Source: CADCWN01 sp046328475 (GTDB lineage: Bacteria; Chloroflexota; Chloroflexia; Thermomicrobiales; CADCWN01). Taken from it: 64,000 nucleotides of DNA. The position numbers were made by a program, and so were the translations under genes. Each line of letters starts with the position of its first letter. Position 1 is the stretch's first letter. Below are positions 56,025 through 64,000 of the stretch, piece after piece. Under the pieces are notes generated by a model, which searched no databases, had not been told where the DNA came from, and saw only the letters and a list, made by a program, of their open reading frames with translations. The stretch lies in NCBI GenBank assembly GCA_046328475.1, contig JAXLWN010000010.1, positions 62,001-126,000 of the forward strand, in the 5' to 3' direction.

Positions 56025-56426
56025 TCAACGGTTGATCACCGCGACCGCCTCGACCTCGATCAGATACTCGGGCTGCACCAGCGCCGCGACCGCGACGAGC
56101 GTACTCGCCGGGAATGGTTCACTGACGTAGTTCGCGCGCACCGCGCCGCTGGCCGGCCGGTCGGCGATGTTGACGAGGTAGGTGGTGTACTTGATCACAT
56201 CGGCGAACGTCGCCCCGTTGGCCGCGAGGATCGCCCCGATGTTCTTGTAGACCTGATCGGTCTGCGCCGCGATATCCCCCGCGCCGACGAGCTTCCCCTC
56301 CACGTCCACGGCCACCTGCCCCGCGATGTAGAGGAACACCGCGTCGCCGGTTTCGACCCGCGCCACCTGCGAGTAAGGACCGATCGGCTTGGGCGCACCC
56401 TCCGGGTTCTGGTAACTCTTCTCCAT
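56025..56426 (-). CDS. ridA: RidA-family (YjgF/YER057c) reactive-intermediate deaminase
   Basis: An intact 133-residue RidA-like protein. RidA hydrolyses 2-aminoacrylate and other enamine/imine intermediates made by PLP enzymes. Typical segments are GAPKPIGPYSQVARVETGDA, LYIAGQVAVDVEGKLVGAGD, QTDQVYKNIGAILAANGATF, TTYLVNIADRP and PASTLVAVAALVQPEYLIEV, close to the RxxFPxxSTVxV-type end, although the Arg-before-Phe-Pro position reads SEPFPAST. It ends next to the 27-bp palindrome. The Uma2 gene ends 15 bases upstream on the same strand, then sucB and sucA, so it may be transcribed from the suc region. Confidence 0.88.
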   Translation of the reverse strand: MEKSYQNPEGAPKPIGPYSQVARVETGDAVFLYIAGQVAVDVEGKLVGAGDIAAQTDQVYKNIGAILAANGATFADVIKYTTYLVNIADRPASGAVRANYVSEPFPASTLVAVAALVQPEYLIEVEAVAVINR

Positions 56427-56441
56427 CGCTCCTCTATGTGG

Positions 56442-57266
56442 CTACTTTCCCTGCTGCAAGCGCCACAGGGTGGCTTCGAGTTCGCGAATGCGGGCTTCGG
56501 CATCCTCGGCGCGTTGTTCTGCTGCTGCGGCGCGGGCTTGTGCCTCGCTGCGTTCAGCCGCGATCTGGTCATAGTTGCCGATTGGTTCGCCTCCTTCGTC
56601 GTAGCAAACCGGTTTGCCCTCGGCAATTCCGATCCATGCACGCAAGGGCTCCATCCAAAGCCAGCCACGCTCGTTCGGCTCCATCGGCTCGTAGCCAGCC
56701 GGGGTGTAGCGGTAGCCCAGCAGTCGCAGCGTCCGCTGCCGTCGCACGATTCGCCGGTCAATGATGATGTAAAACGGTACCCCGACGATATGGTACTCCT
56801 CCAACTTCACCTGATGGTCGAGGCTGGCGGTGCTGGGAGAGGTGATCTCGACAATCAGCGCCGGGCGTGCGCCTTCTGCGGCAACATCGAACGACTCCCG
56901 GTGCCCCGGATGCACCCCGAAGACCACGGCAAGGTCCGGCGCGTGCCCTTTCAACCCCGGCACATCCCAGAGGAACAGCAAGTCCTGGAAAACGACGGCC
57001 AGCGGATCATGCGAGAGCAGGTGGCTGAATACCATGTGAAGATAGAGGCACCAGCCGATGTGCTCCTCGCCCTGCATGATATGATCGCCCTCCTGGGGGT
57101 GCAGCACGTCCTCCAGCGTCAGTGGTACTTGCTCGTAGGTGGTCTTGCCATCCGCCCGCTCATGGGCGACATAACGCCACCCGTAGCGAAACGGATCGTT
57201 CGGGTCGAGCCCCAACTCTCGCCACTCGTCGTCGGTCAGTTCGGGGGGCAGTGCGCGCGTGACCAT
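56442..57266 (-). CDS. Uma2 family protein (DUF820, PD-(D/E)XK-like nuclease fold)
   Basis: An intact 274-residue Uma2 protein. Family markers are PLTLEDVLHPQEGDHIMQGE at the N-terminus, DLLFLWDVPGLKGHAPDLAV, RPALIVEITSPSTASLDHQV and KLEEYHIVGVPFYIIIDRR. The Asp of the PDLAV segment, the Glu of VEITSPST and the following Lys form the PD-(D/E)XK-type catalytic core. A C-terminal coiled coil (ERSEAQARAAAAEQRAEDAE) is present, as in many Uma2 proteins. The biological role is unknown. It starts 32 bases after sucB on the same strand, which is unusual company. Confidence 0.88.
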   Translation of the reverse strand: MVTRALPPELTDDEWRELGLDPNDPFRYGWRYVAHERADGKTTYEQVPLTLEDVLHPQEGDHIMQGEEHIGWCLYLHMVFSHLLSHDPLAVVFQDLLFLWDVPGLKGHAPDLAVVFGVHPGHRESFDVAAEGARPALIVEITSPSTASLDHQVKLEEYHIVGVPFYIIIDRRIVRRQRTLRLLGYRYTPAGYEPMEPNERGWLWMEPLRAWIGIAEGKPVCYDEGGEPIGNYDQIAAERSEAQARAAAAEQRAEDAEARIRELEATLWRLQQGK

Positions 57267-57298
57267 CGGCGTGTCTCCTCCGGCGTGTCTCCTCGGCG

Positions 57299-58582
57299 CT
57301 ACCCTTCGAGCAGCAGACTCTCCGGATCCTCGACCAGCTCCTTCACGCGCACCAGGAATTGCACCGCCTCGCTGCCATCCACGATGCGATGGTCGTAGGA
57401 GAGCGCCAGATACATCATCGGGCGAATCACGACCTGACCATTCACGGCGATCGGGCGCTCCTCGATCTTGTGCATCCCCAGGATGCCGACCTGCGGTCCA
57501 TTCAAGATCGGCGTCGAGAGGAGCGAGCCGAAGACGCCACCATTGGTGATCGTGAAGGTGCCGCCCTGGAGGTCGGCGAGGCCCAGCGTGTTCTCGCGCG
57601 CCTTCTTCGCCAGATCGGCGATCTGCTGCTCGATCGCCGCGAAGCCGAGGCGGTCGGCGTCGCGCACGACCGGCACCACCAGCCCCTCCGCCGCGCCGAC
57701 CGCGATCCCGATGTCGTAATAGTGCTTCAGCACCATCTCGTCGCCCTGGATCTCGGCGTTCAGGCGCGGGAAAGCCTTCAACGCGCCAACGACGGCCTTC
57801 GTGAAGAAGGACATGAAGCCGAGGCTGACCTTGTGCCGCTCCTTGAAGGCGTCGCGACGGCGCTTGCGCACCTCCATGATCGCCGACATGTCCACTTCGT
57901 TGAAGGTCGTCAGCATCGCCGCCGTCTGCTGCGCCTCGACCAACCGCCGCGCGATCGTCTGCCGCCGCCGCGACATCCGCACGCGTTCCTCGCGCCCATT
58001 GTCGGCAGCCTGGGCCGCAGCCGACGGTGCGGGCGCGGCGGGCGCGGGTGGGGGCGCAGCCGGTCGTGCCGGTGCGGCCGGAGCCGCCGCCTCGGGCGCT
58101 GCCGCCTGCGACTGTCCGATGTACGCCGCGATATCATCCTTCGAGACGCGCCCACCCGGACCCGTCCCCCTGACCTGGCCGAGATCCACCCCATGCTCGG
58201 CCGCGATGCGCCGCGCGAGCGGCGTGGAGCGCTCATTCCCGGCGTCGGCCGCTGCGCTCGCGGCTTCCGCCGGGGTCGGGGCGGGAGCCGGGGCACTGGC
58301 CGCAGGCGCGGCTGCCTCTGCCGGTGCAGTCGTCGTCGCCGTCGCGCCATCGCCGACCACCGCCAGCACCTCGCCGATGCCGACCGTCTCGCCCGCCTGC
58401 TTGAGGATCGACTGGAGCACGCCCGCGCCGCTCGCGGTCACATCCATGTTGACCTTGTCGGTCTCCAGTTCGACCAGCGTCTCGCCCTCGCTCACCTGGT
58501 CGCCCTCGCGCTTGCGCCACTGCCCCACCGTCGCCTCAACGAGCGACTCGCCGAGCGTCGGAACCCGAATCTCCACGGCCAT
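57299..58582 (-). CDS. sucB: Dihydrolipoyllysine-residue succinyltransferase, E2 of 2-oxoglutarate dehydrogenase
   Basis: An intact 427-residue E2. The single lipoyl domain covers residues 1-80 with the lipoylated Lys in LETDKVNMDVTASGAG. An Ala/Pro-rich linker follows, then the peripheral-subunit-binding domain (STPLARRIAAEHGVDLGQVR, GTGPGGRVSKDDIAAYI), another linker and the catalytic domain from about residue 215 (RMSRRRQTIARRLVEAQQTA). The active-site region is YLALSYDHRIVDGSEAVQFL with the catalytic His and Asp. It transfers the succinyl group to CoA in the TCA cycle. It follows sucA with a repeat-containing gap of 97 bases. No E3 gene is in the window. Confidence 0.93.
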   Translation of the reverse strand: MAVEIRVPTLGESLVEATVGQWRKREGDQVSEGETLVELETDKVNMDVTASGAGVLQSILKQAGETVGIGEVLAVVGDGATATTTAPAEAAAPAASAPAPAPTPAEAASAAADAGNERSTPLARRIAAEHGVDLGQVRGTGPGGRVSKDDIAAYIGQSQAAAPEAAAPAAPARPAAPPPAPAAPAPSAAAQAADNGREERVRMSRRRQTIARRLVEAQQTAAMLTTFNEVDMSAIMEVRKRRRDAFKERHKVSLGFMSFFTKAVVGALKAFPRLNAEIQGDEMVLKHYYDIGIAVGAAEGLVVPVVRDADRLGFAAIEQQIADLAKKARENTLGLADLQGGTFTITNGGVFGSLLSTPILNGPQVGILGMHKIEERPIAVNGQVVIRPMMYLALSYDHRIVDGSEAVQFLVRVKELVEDPESLLLEG

Positions 58583-58594
58583 CTTCCCCTCTTT

Positions 58595-58679
58595 ACGCTG
58601 TTGCAGGTTGCAGGTTGCAAGTTCCTCAATCCAACAACTTGGAACTTGCCAACCTGCAACCTGCCAACCTGCAACCCCG
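58595..58679. repeat. Heptameric repeat array, GTTGCAG type, mirrored arms, between sucA and sucB
   Basis: TTGCAGGTTGCAGGTTGCAA on the left and CAACCTGCAACCTGCCAACC on the right are complementary, with the GGAACTTG and CAAGTTCC units pairing nearer the loop. The array fills the whole space between the two E1 and E2 genes. Confidence 0.85.
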
Positions 58680-61651
58680 TTACGCCGGCCTCTCCCCCGA
58701 GAACGCCTCGCCAACAATGCGCGCCTGCTCGGTCTCGTGCGCCTCGTGCGCGCCCTCGGCGGTGCTGGCGCGCTCCGGCCGCCCGATGTAGCGCAGCGGC
58801 AGGTCGCGCGCGGCCAGCAGCAGGGTCAGGTGGGGCATCGCGTAGCTCCACGCGCCCATGTTCTGCGGCTCCTCCTGCAACCAGACCACCTCGCGCAGGC
58901 TCTGGTAGCGGTCGATGATCCGCTCCACCTCCGCCGCCGGGAAGGGGTACAACTGCTCCAACCGCGCGACCGCGACCCAATCGGCCGCCTTGCGCCGCTC
59001 GCTCGTCGCCAAGTCGACCGCCACCTTGCCGGAGCAGAGCACCAGCCGCCCGACCGACATGCGCGCGACCGCGTCCGCGTCGTCGATCACCGGCTGCCAG
59101 CCGCCATGCGTCAGATCGTTCAGGCTCGAACCGGCGCGCGAGTGGCGCAGCAAGCTCTTCGGCGTCATCACCACCAGCGGGCGACGCGCCTCCTTCAGCG
59201 CCTGCGCCTGGGCGCGCAGCAGGTGGAAGTACTGCGCCGCCGTCGTCGGATTGGCGATGCGCAGATTATCGTCGGCGGCGAGTTGCAGGAAACGCTCCAA
59301 CCGCCCGCTCGAATGCTCCGGCCCCTGCCCCTCGTAGCCGTGCGGCAGCAGCAGCACCAACCCCGGATCCTGCCGCCACTTCGCCCGCGCCGCGACGATG
59401 AACTGGTCGATCAGCACCTGCCCGGCGTTGGCGAAGTCGCCGAATTGCGCCTCCCACAGCACCAGCGCCTCCGGCGCGTGGATGCTGTAGCCATACTCGA
59501 AGCCGAGAACCGCCGCCTCCGAGAGCGGGCTGTTGTAGAGCGCGAACGATCCCTTCGCCCGCGGCACCGCGCCGAGCGGCGCGAACTTCGCCCCGGTGTG
59601 TACGTCGGTCAGGACGCCGTGCCGCTGGACGAACGTGCCGCGCTCCGAATCCTGCCCGGTGAGCCGGATCGGCACCCCATCGAGCAGCAGCGATCCGAAC
59701 GCCAGCGCCTCGGCGTGCCCCCAGTCGATGCCGCCCGGCTTGTCGAGCCCCGCGCCGCGCCGCGCCAGGATGCGCTCCAGGCGCTCGTGCGCCACAAACC
59801 CCGCCGGTCGTGCCAGCATCGCCCCATTGACCGCGCGCAGGTATTCGGCAGGGACGGCGGTGCGGTAGCTCGCCAGCGGCGGCGCATCGCGCAAGGGCGC
59901 GGCATCGTCCACGGGCGGGTTCGTCTCCGCCTCCGCCAGCGCCTGCTTCAGTCGCTCCTGCACCCGCTCGGCCATCCGCTCCGCCTCGCGCGGCGTGACC
60001 AGTTCGAGCGAGGTCAGTTGCAGCGCGTAGAGCGCGCGGACGGTCGGGTGCTTCGAAATCCGGTCGTACATCAGCGGCTGCGTGAACGACGGCTCGTCCC
60101 CCTCGTTGTGCCCCAGCCGCCGGTAGCCGACCAGATCGATCAGGAAGTCGCGCCGGAACCGCTGGCGGTAGGCGTGCGCCAGTCGCACGGCGGCGAGGCA
60201 CGCCTCCGGGTCGTCGGCGTTCACGTGGACGATCGGGATCTCGAACCCCTTCGCCAGGTCGCTGGCGTACATCGTCGAGCGCGCATCCTGCACGCCGGTG
60301 GTGAAGCCGATCTGGTTGTTGACGATGATGTGGATCGTCCCACCCACCTGATAGCCCGGCAGATTGGAGAGATTCAGCGTCTCGGCCACCACCCCCTCGC
60401 CCGGGAAGGCCGCGTCGCCGTGAATCGCCACCGACAGCGCGCAATCGATATCCAGGCGCGGCGTGCCGGGTGCATCCCGGCGCTCCTGCGCGGCGCGCGT
60501 GAAGCCGTTGATCACCGGGTTGACGAACTCCAGATGGCTCGGGTTGTGCGCCAGCGTCAGCGTCACCGGCACCAGCTCGCTCTCGCGCACCGTCTTGCGC
60601 GCCCCCAGGTGATACTTCACGTCGCCGGTCCAGCCGTAGTTGATGCCGCTCGATCCCTCGGACGGCACCAACTCGCGGTTTGGCGAGTGGTGGAACTCGG
60701 CGAAAATCTTGCCGTATGGCTTGCCCAGCACATGCGCCAGCACGTTGAGTCGCCCCCGGTGCGCCATGCCGACCAGCACCTCGCGCGTGCCCGCAACCGC
60801 CGCCAGCCGGACCAACTCGTCGAGGATCGGCACGAGCGTGTCGCACCCCTCGATCGAGAAGCGCTCTGCCCCTGGAACGTGGTGTGCAGGAAGCGCTCGA
60901 ACCCCTCGACCTCGGTGAGCCGCTGCAGCAGCGCCCGCCGGTCCTCGGGATCGAGTTGCGCGCGGAATGCGCCGCTCTCGATCTGATTGTGGATCCAGTC
61001 GCGCTCCTCATAGTCCTGGATGTGATCGAGATCGTAGCCGATCGAGCCGGAATAGATCGCGCGCAGCCGCCCGATCGCGTCGAGGCAGGTCCCCGCCTCC
61101 GGCCCGGCGTTGCGCCAGACGATGCTGGCCGGCAGCGCCGCCAGATCCTCGTCGGTCAGGCCGTGCGTGGCCGCATCGAGCATCGGGTCGCCCGGACGCG
61201 GCATCCCGAGCGGGTCGATGTCGCTCGCCAGGTGCCCATATTCGCGGATGCAGCGCGCCAATCGCGCCGCGCTCACGATCTTCGCCACGTCGCTGACGGC
61301 GGCGAGCGGCGCGCTCCCCGCGACCGGCACGCCGGGCGGCGCGGCGGTCATCCCCCCACCGCTGTCGTTCCCATTGCGCGTCGCGGCAACTGGCGGCGGC
61401 GCAACCTGCACCTTCGCCGCGCCATTCGTCGCCGGGGCGGGCGGGGCCGCCGGGGTGGCCATCACCGCGACCGCGCCATTCCCCGCCTCGCTTTCCCCGT
61501 CCGCATTCGCGCTCAGCGGTGCCGACTGCTCGAAGAAGGCGCGCGTCGCCGCATCCACCGACCCCGGATCGGCCTGATAGCGCTCATACAACTCAAGGAC
61601 ATAGCCCGCATTGGGGCCATAAAACCGTTCCCACTGGTCGTGACCGGCCAT
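58680..61651 (-). CDS. sucA: 2-oxoglutarate dehydrogenase E1 component (one frameshift)
   Basis: A thiamine-diphosphate-dependent E1 of about 990 residues. The N-terminus (WERFYGPNAGYVLELYERYQ) is followed by a Pro/Ala-rich linker and the conserved CIREYGHLASDIDPLG. The core has GMAHRGRLNVLAHVLGKPYG-like sequence, SSGINYGWTGDVKYHLGAR, the thiamine-binding GDAAFPGEGVVAETLNLS and NNQIGFTTGVQDARS, and later YEGQGPEHSSGRLERFLQLA. E1 decarboxylates 2-oxoglutarate and transfers the succinyl group to E2. One base shift near 60870 (just after FLHTTFQGQ) separates the halves. The ATG at 61651 has GAGGAGAG upstream. It is first in the operon, with sucB after the repeat array. Confidence 0.92.
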
Positions 61652-61918
61652 GCTCTCCTCACCCTTCCGCACGTCGGCATCCGCCGCCTGGGGCGCTGCA
61701 ACATCCAGGCCACGCAAGGTGAACGACGCAGGCGTTTGCTGCGCTATGTCAAGATTACTCTATGGTAGGGATGGGGGCAATGAGATGTATTCATGGCCCC
61801 GACAGATTCTACTATTGGCCAGGTGCCCTGACCTGTTCGGCTGGTTTCCAGCTTTGACAGCCGATCCTCGGGGCACTATCATCCACGTTGAGTGCAGCCT
61901 AACCAGGGTAGGTGCGAG

Positions 61919-62173
61919 ATGGTACGCATTGACGATCCCGAAGTCGAGCGGCTGGTACTGGCGATTGCGCAACGCACCGGCGAAACGGCAGCGGAAGTTG
62001 TGACGAACGCTTCCAGCGAACGCCTGGCGCGCGAGGAAGCGCGTGCCCTTGATGTTGAACGGATTGTGGAAGAAGCGATGGCGATCGGACGCCATTTCGC
62101 CTCCTTGCCAGTGCTTGATGCGCGCTCCTTCGATGAATTACTTGGCTACGATGAGCGCGGACTACCAAACTAA
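61919..62173 (+). CDS. vapB: VapB-like antitoxin
   Basis: An 84-residue antitoxin of the Rv0623/VapB-like group. It starts MVRIDDPEVERLVLAIAQRT, then GETAAEVVTNASSERLAREE, typical of the PSK-type DNA-binding start, and continues with IVEEAMAIGRHFASLPVLDA and SFDELLGYDERGLPN, the toxin-binding tail. It precedes the vapC gene and shares a TAATG overlap with it, implying coupled translation. VapB neutralises VapC and represses the operon. The frame is intact. Confidence 0.82.
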   Translation: MVRIDDPEVERLVLAIAQRTGETAAEVVTNASSERLAREEARALDVERIVEEAMAIGRHFASLPVLDARSFDELLGYDERGLPN

Positions 62174-62550
62174 TGGTGATCGATACCTCAGCAATACTGG
62201 CAATCCTACTCAGGAGCCAGAAGCAGAGCGATTCGTGCAATTACAGCAGCCCAAACGCGGCTGTTGTCTGCTGCAAGTCTGCTTGAAGCGGGGCTGGCGC
62301 AGTATCGCTCTGGCGATAGCGGCAATCGCGATCTGGATCGGCTCTTGATCACCCTGCGGATTGAAATTGCCACGGTCACGGAGCAGCAGGCAGCTATCGC
62401 GCGCGAGGCTCATCGCCGATTTGGGAAGGGCTTACATCAGCGTCACTGAACTACGGCGATTGCTTCGCTTATGCCCTGCCCAGCGGCGAACCGTTGTTAT
62501 TCAAGGGCGACGATTTTTCGCGAACCGATGTTGCGATTGCAGCATACTAA
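62173..62550 (+). CDS. vapC: VapC-like PIN-domain toxin (frameshifted)
   Basis: A protein of about 125 residues. The first Asp is in MVIDTSAILAIL, and EPEAERF supplies the next acidic position. After further shifts come LLSAASLLEAGL-like sequence, TVTEQQAAIAREAHRRFGKG, and NYGDCFAYALPSGEPLLFKG before DDFSRTDVAIAAY and the TAA at 62550, the usual PIN C-terminus with the Asp of YGDCFAYA. The fragments occupy three frames with at least three shifts (about 62195, 62270 and 62420). VapC toxins are Mg-dependent ribonucleases, often acting on tRNA. It may be inactive if the shifts are genuine, leaving the antitoxin unopposed. Confidence 0.78.
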
Positions 62551-62637
62551 CTTTAGGGAGTCAAACGGTGAAGATCAGCGGGATAGCCTGCCGATCTTCA
62601 CTCAACAATACACTTTAGCTTGCCAGTTTTCGCAGCC

Positions 62638-63497
62638 CTACCCCGCGCGCAACGCCGGCAACTCCGCCGCGATCCGCTCGATCTGCTCCAGTGGCGCTGT
62701 GCTGCCACTGGCAGATCACCTCCTGCACGCCAGCCTCGCGGTAGCGGCCGACGAGGTCGCGGTAGAACTCGACCGAGGCGAGCGGGTCGCCGCCGACGCG
62801 CCCCGGCCACGCCGCCGCCGACCAGACGATCTCGCCCGGATCGCGGCCAACGGCGGCGCACGCCTCCAGCATCAGCTTCCTTCTCCTTGATCTGCTCCGG
62901 CGTGCCGACCATATTCCAGCGATCCGCGTATCGCGCCACGATCTTCAGCATCCGCTCGCCGCTGGTCCCCACCACCACCGGGATGCCGCTCGCGCGCACC
63001 GGGCGCGGCTCGAACGGCGCGTCATCCAGCTGGTAGTAGCGCCCGTTGAACGTCGAGCGCTCCTGCGTCGTCAGCAGCTTGATCACCTGATCGCCTCCGC
63101 GAAGCGCAGACGCGCTCGCCGGCCGACGGGAAGGTGAAGCCATACGCCTGGTGCTCGGCACATGCCAGCCCGCGCCGAGCCCGATGATCACCCGCCCGTT
63201 GGAGATGTGGTCGATCGTCACCGCCTGCTTCGCCACCAGCGCGGGCGATCGATAGGTGTTGCCGCTCACCAAAATACCGATGTTGACGCGCGACGTGACC
63301 ATCGCCAGCCCCGCCAGCGCGGTCCACGCCTCCAGGTAGGTGTGGTCGGCGGCCTGCTGGTTCGAGCCCATGAAATGGTCGAAAATCCAGGCGCTATCGA
63401 ACCCCAGCGCCTCGATCTGCCGCCAGCGGTCTGCCGTGCGGGCGAATGGCTCGGTCTGTCCGGTGGCAATGCCGAGTTCGAGCGGCGCTCCCGCCAT
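62638..63497 (-). CDS. Luciferase-like (LLM, F420-dependent type) oxidoreductase (frameshifted)
   Basis: A protein of about 285 residues. The N-terminus is LELGIATGQTEPFARTADRW, then IEALGFDSAWIFDHFMGSNQ, a typical luciferase-like monooxygenase start, followed by VNIGILVSGNTYRSPALVAK, QAVTIDHISNGRVIIGLGAG, GIPVVVGTSGERMLKIVARY and ADRWNMVGTPEQIKEKEADA. The C-terminus (VQEVICQWQHSATAPLEQIE, then AAELPALRAG) is in other frames. Shifts occur near 63150, 62880 and 62690. Such enzymes use F420 or flavin; the substrate is unknown. The stop is taken as 62638, where the expected C-terminus ends. Confidence 0.78.
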
Positions 63498-63530
63498 CGT
63501 CTGGCCTCCTTGCTTGTTGTCGCGCACCGG

Positions 63531-64000
63531 TCACACCATGCGACCGGCATCAGGGGGGCAGCACCTGGCCTGCCGGCGGCGCTGCCAGGAGAGATAGATC
63601 GTCAGCCCGGTGTAGTAGACCGGGTAGAAGCAGAGGATCGCCAGCCAGAGCGGTCGCTCCGGCTGCAGATAGATCTGGTAGAGGCCGATGAGCAGCCACG
63701 GAATCGTCAGCAGGAGTGTCGGCGCGCGGAGTTGCTTCATCTGCGTGGGATAGGGGTAGCGCACCGGCACGAGCACCATCACGCTGAAGAAGAGAATAAT
63801 CGCGGTGACGATCACCTTGGGCGCATCGAACTCGTAGAGGATGAAGGCCAAGGATGCTCCAATAGGAAGGCCAGCCGAGGAAATAGTTATCCTCGGTCTT
63901 CGCCTGCTCCTGCCCGAAGCCGTAGCCGCTCGCCAGCAGCGCGGCGGCGGCCCAGGCCGGCAGCATATCGGCCACCACCAGCAGCACGATCGGCACCAGC
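63531..64000 (-). CDS. CDP-alcohol phosphatidyltransferase (phosphatidylcholine/serine synthase-like), partial
   Basis: The C-terminal half of a membrane protein that runs out of the window (5' end beyond 64000). The pattern YGFGQEQAKTEDNYFLGWPS, YWSILAFILYEFDAPKVIVT, then VPVRYPYPTQMKQLRAPTLL, matches the second half of phosphatidylcholine/phosphatidylserine synthase-like enzymes, which use CDP-diacylglycerol. The DX2DGX2AR catalytic motif is not in the window. Several membrane segments follow (IPWLLIGLYQIYL, LWLAILCFYPVYYTGLTIYL). One base shift near 63850 joins two frames. It stops at 63531, 34 bases from the LLM gene start. Confidence 0.75.
   Translation of the reverse strand, partial: WCRSCCWWWPICCRPGPPPRCWRAATASGRSRRRPRITISSAGLPIGASLAFILYEFDAPKVIVTAIILFFSVMVLVPVRYPYPTQMKQLRAPTLLLTIPWLLIGLYQIYLQPERPLWLAILCFYPVYYTGLTIYLSWQRRRQARCCPPDAGRMV

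Noticed and set aside
57801..60986. Very long open frame on the plus strand opposite sucB and sucA (about 1060 codons)
   Set aside because: It is the antisense of two well-recognised genes with strong family motifs. High GC keeps the opposite frame open, and its translation is low-complexity Arg/Ala/Pro without family features.

Overview
The window is a high-GC bacterial chromosome segment that looks like Chloroflexota, probably a Thermomicrobia-like lineage or a related metagenome-assembled genome. The supports are GC-rich coding, long Ala/Ser/Thr/Pro-rich lipoprotein linkers, an S-layer-homology protein, a 2-oxoglutarate dehydrogenase pair, HyuA and DUF917 proteins, an F420-type oxidoreductase and bacterial Pnkp/Hen1 RNA repair. 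Taxonomy is inferred from gene content. I see no rRNA, tRNA, CRISPR array, prophage or insertion sequence. Many genes carry single-base shifts after which the conserved protein resumes in another frame. These cluster at 10.8-16.0, 18.5-25.6, 44.1-46.9, 48.5-53.0 and 62.1-63.2 kb, while kilobase-scale genes between them are intact. Much of the breakage could therefore be consensus error rather than decay.

Layout. 0-12.4 kb: the end of thrB, a lipoprotein, a TacAT-type toxin-antitoxin pair, a DUF488/DUF488/dual-OB operon, a leftward group (methyltransferase, acetyltransferase, hypothetical, receiver protein), a membrane protein, a SWIM zinc-finger protein and a frameshifted HyuA-type gene. 12.6-16.0 kb: a lower-GC island with a NACHT-LRR protein (a bacterial NLR-like defence candidate) and a small partner gene. 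16.4-27 kb: an unknown protein, an alkaline-phosphatase-superfamily hydrolase, a DUF917 protein, two tandem LpxL-like acyltransferases, and four tandem copies of an acyl-CoA/acyl-AMP ligase of which three are degenerate. 27-45 kb: a DUF4349 protein, a biotin carboxylase/BCCP fusion with a small companion, a two-component system, an NCS2 purine permease, an aspartate carbamoyltransferase carrying a PyrI-like zinc domain, two MFS transporters, an SLH/collagen-like surface protein and an ArsR-type regulator.

45-54 kb is an RNA-repair and defence island. Pnkp, a DUF4291 protein, Hen1 and a DRB0094-type RNA ligase all lie on the minus strand. A lower-GC cassette splits them: two unknown minus-strand genes and a plus-strand pair resembling DUF5343 and a pPIWI-associated-nuclease-type protein. 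54-64 kb: a lipoprotein, an AhpD-like peroxidase-related protein with an in-frame TGA exactly where the second cysteine of its CxxC motif should be (a candidate selenoprotein with a SECIS-like hairpin), RidA, a Uma2 protein, sucB and sucA, VapBC, a luciferase-like oxidoreductase and the end of a CDP-alcohol phosphatidyltransferase.

Three families of non-coding repeats run through the window: (1) short tandem repeats of about 7 bp, usually as mirrored arms that could fold into long hairpins; (2) a dispersed palindrome of about 27 bp near gene 3' ends; (3) a composite palindromic element in three copies. Several of these continue into reading frames and form protein termini.
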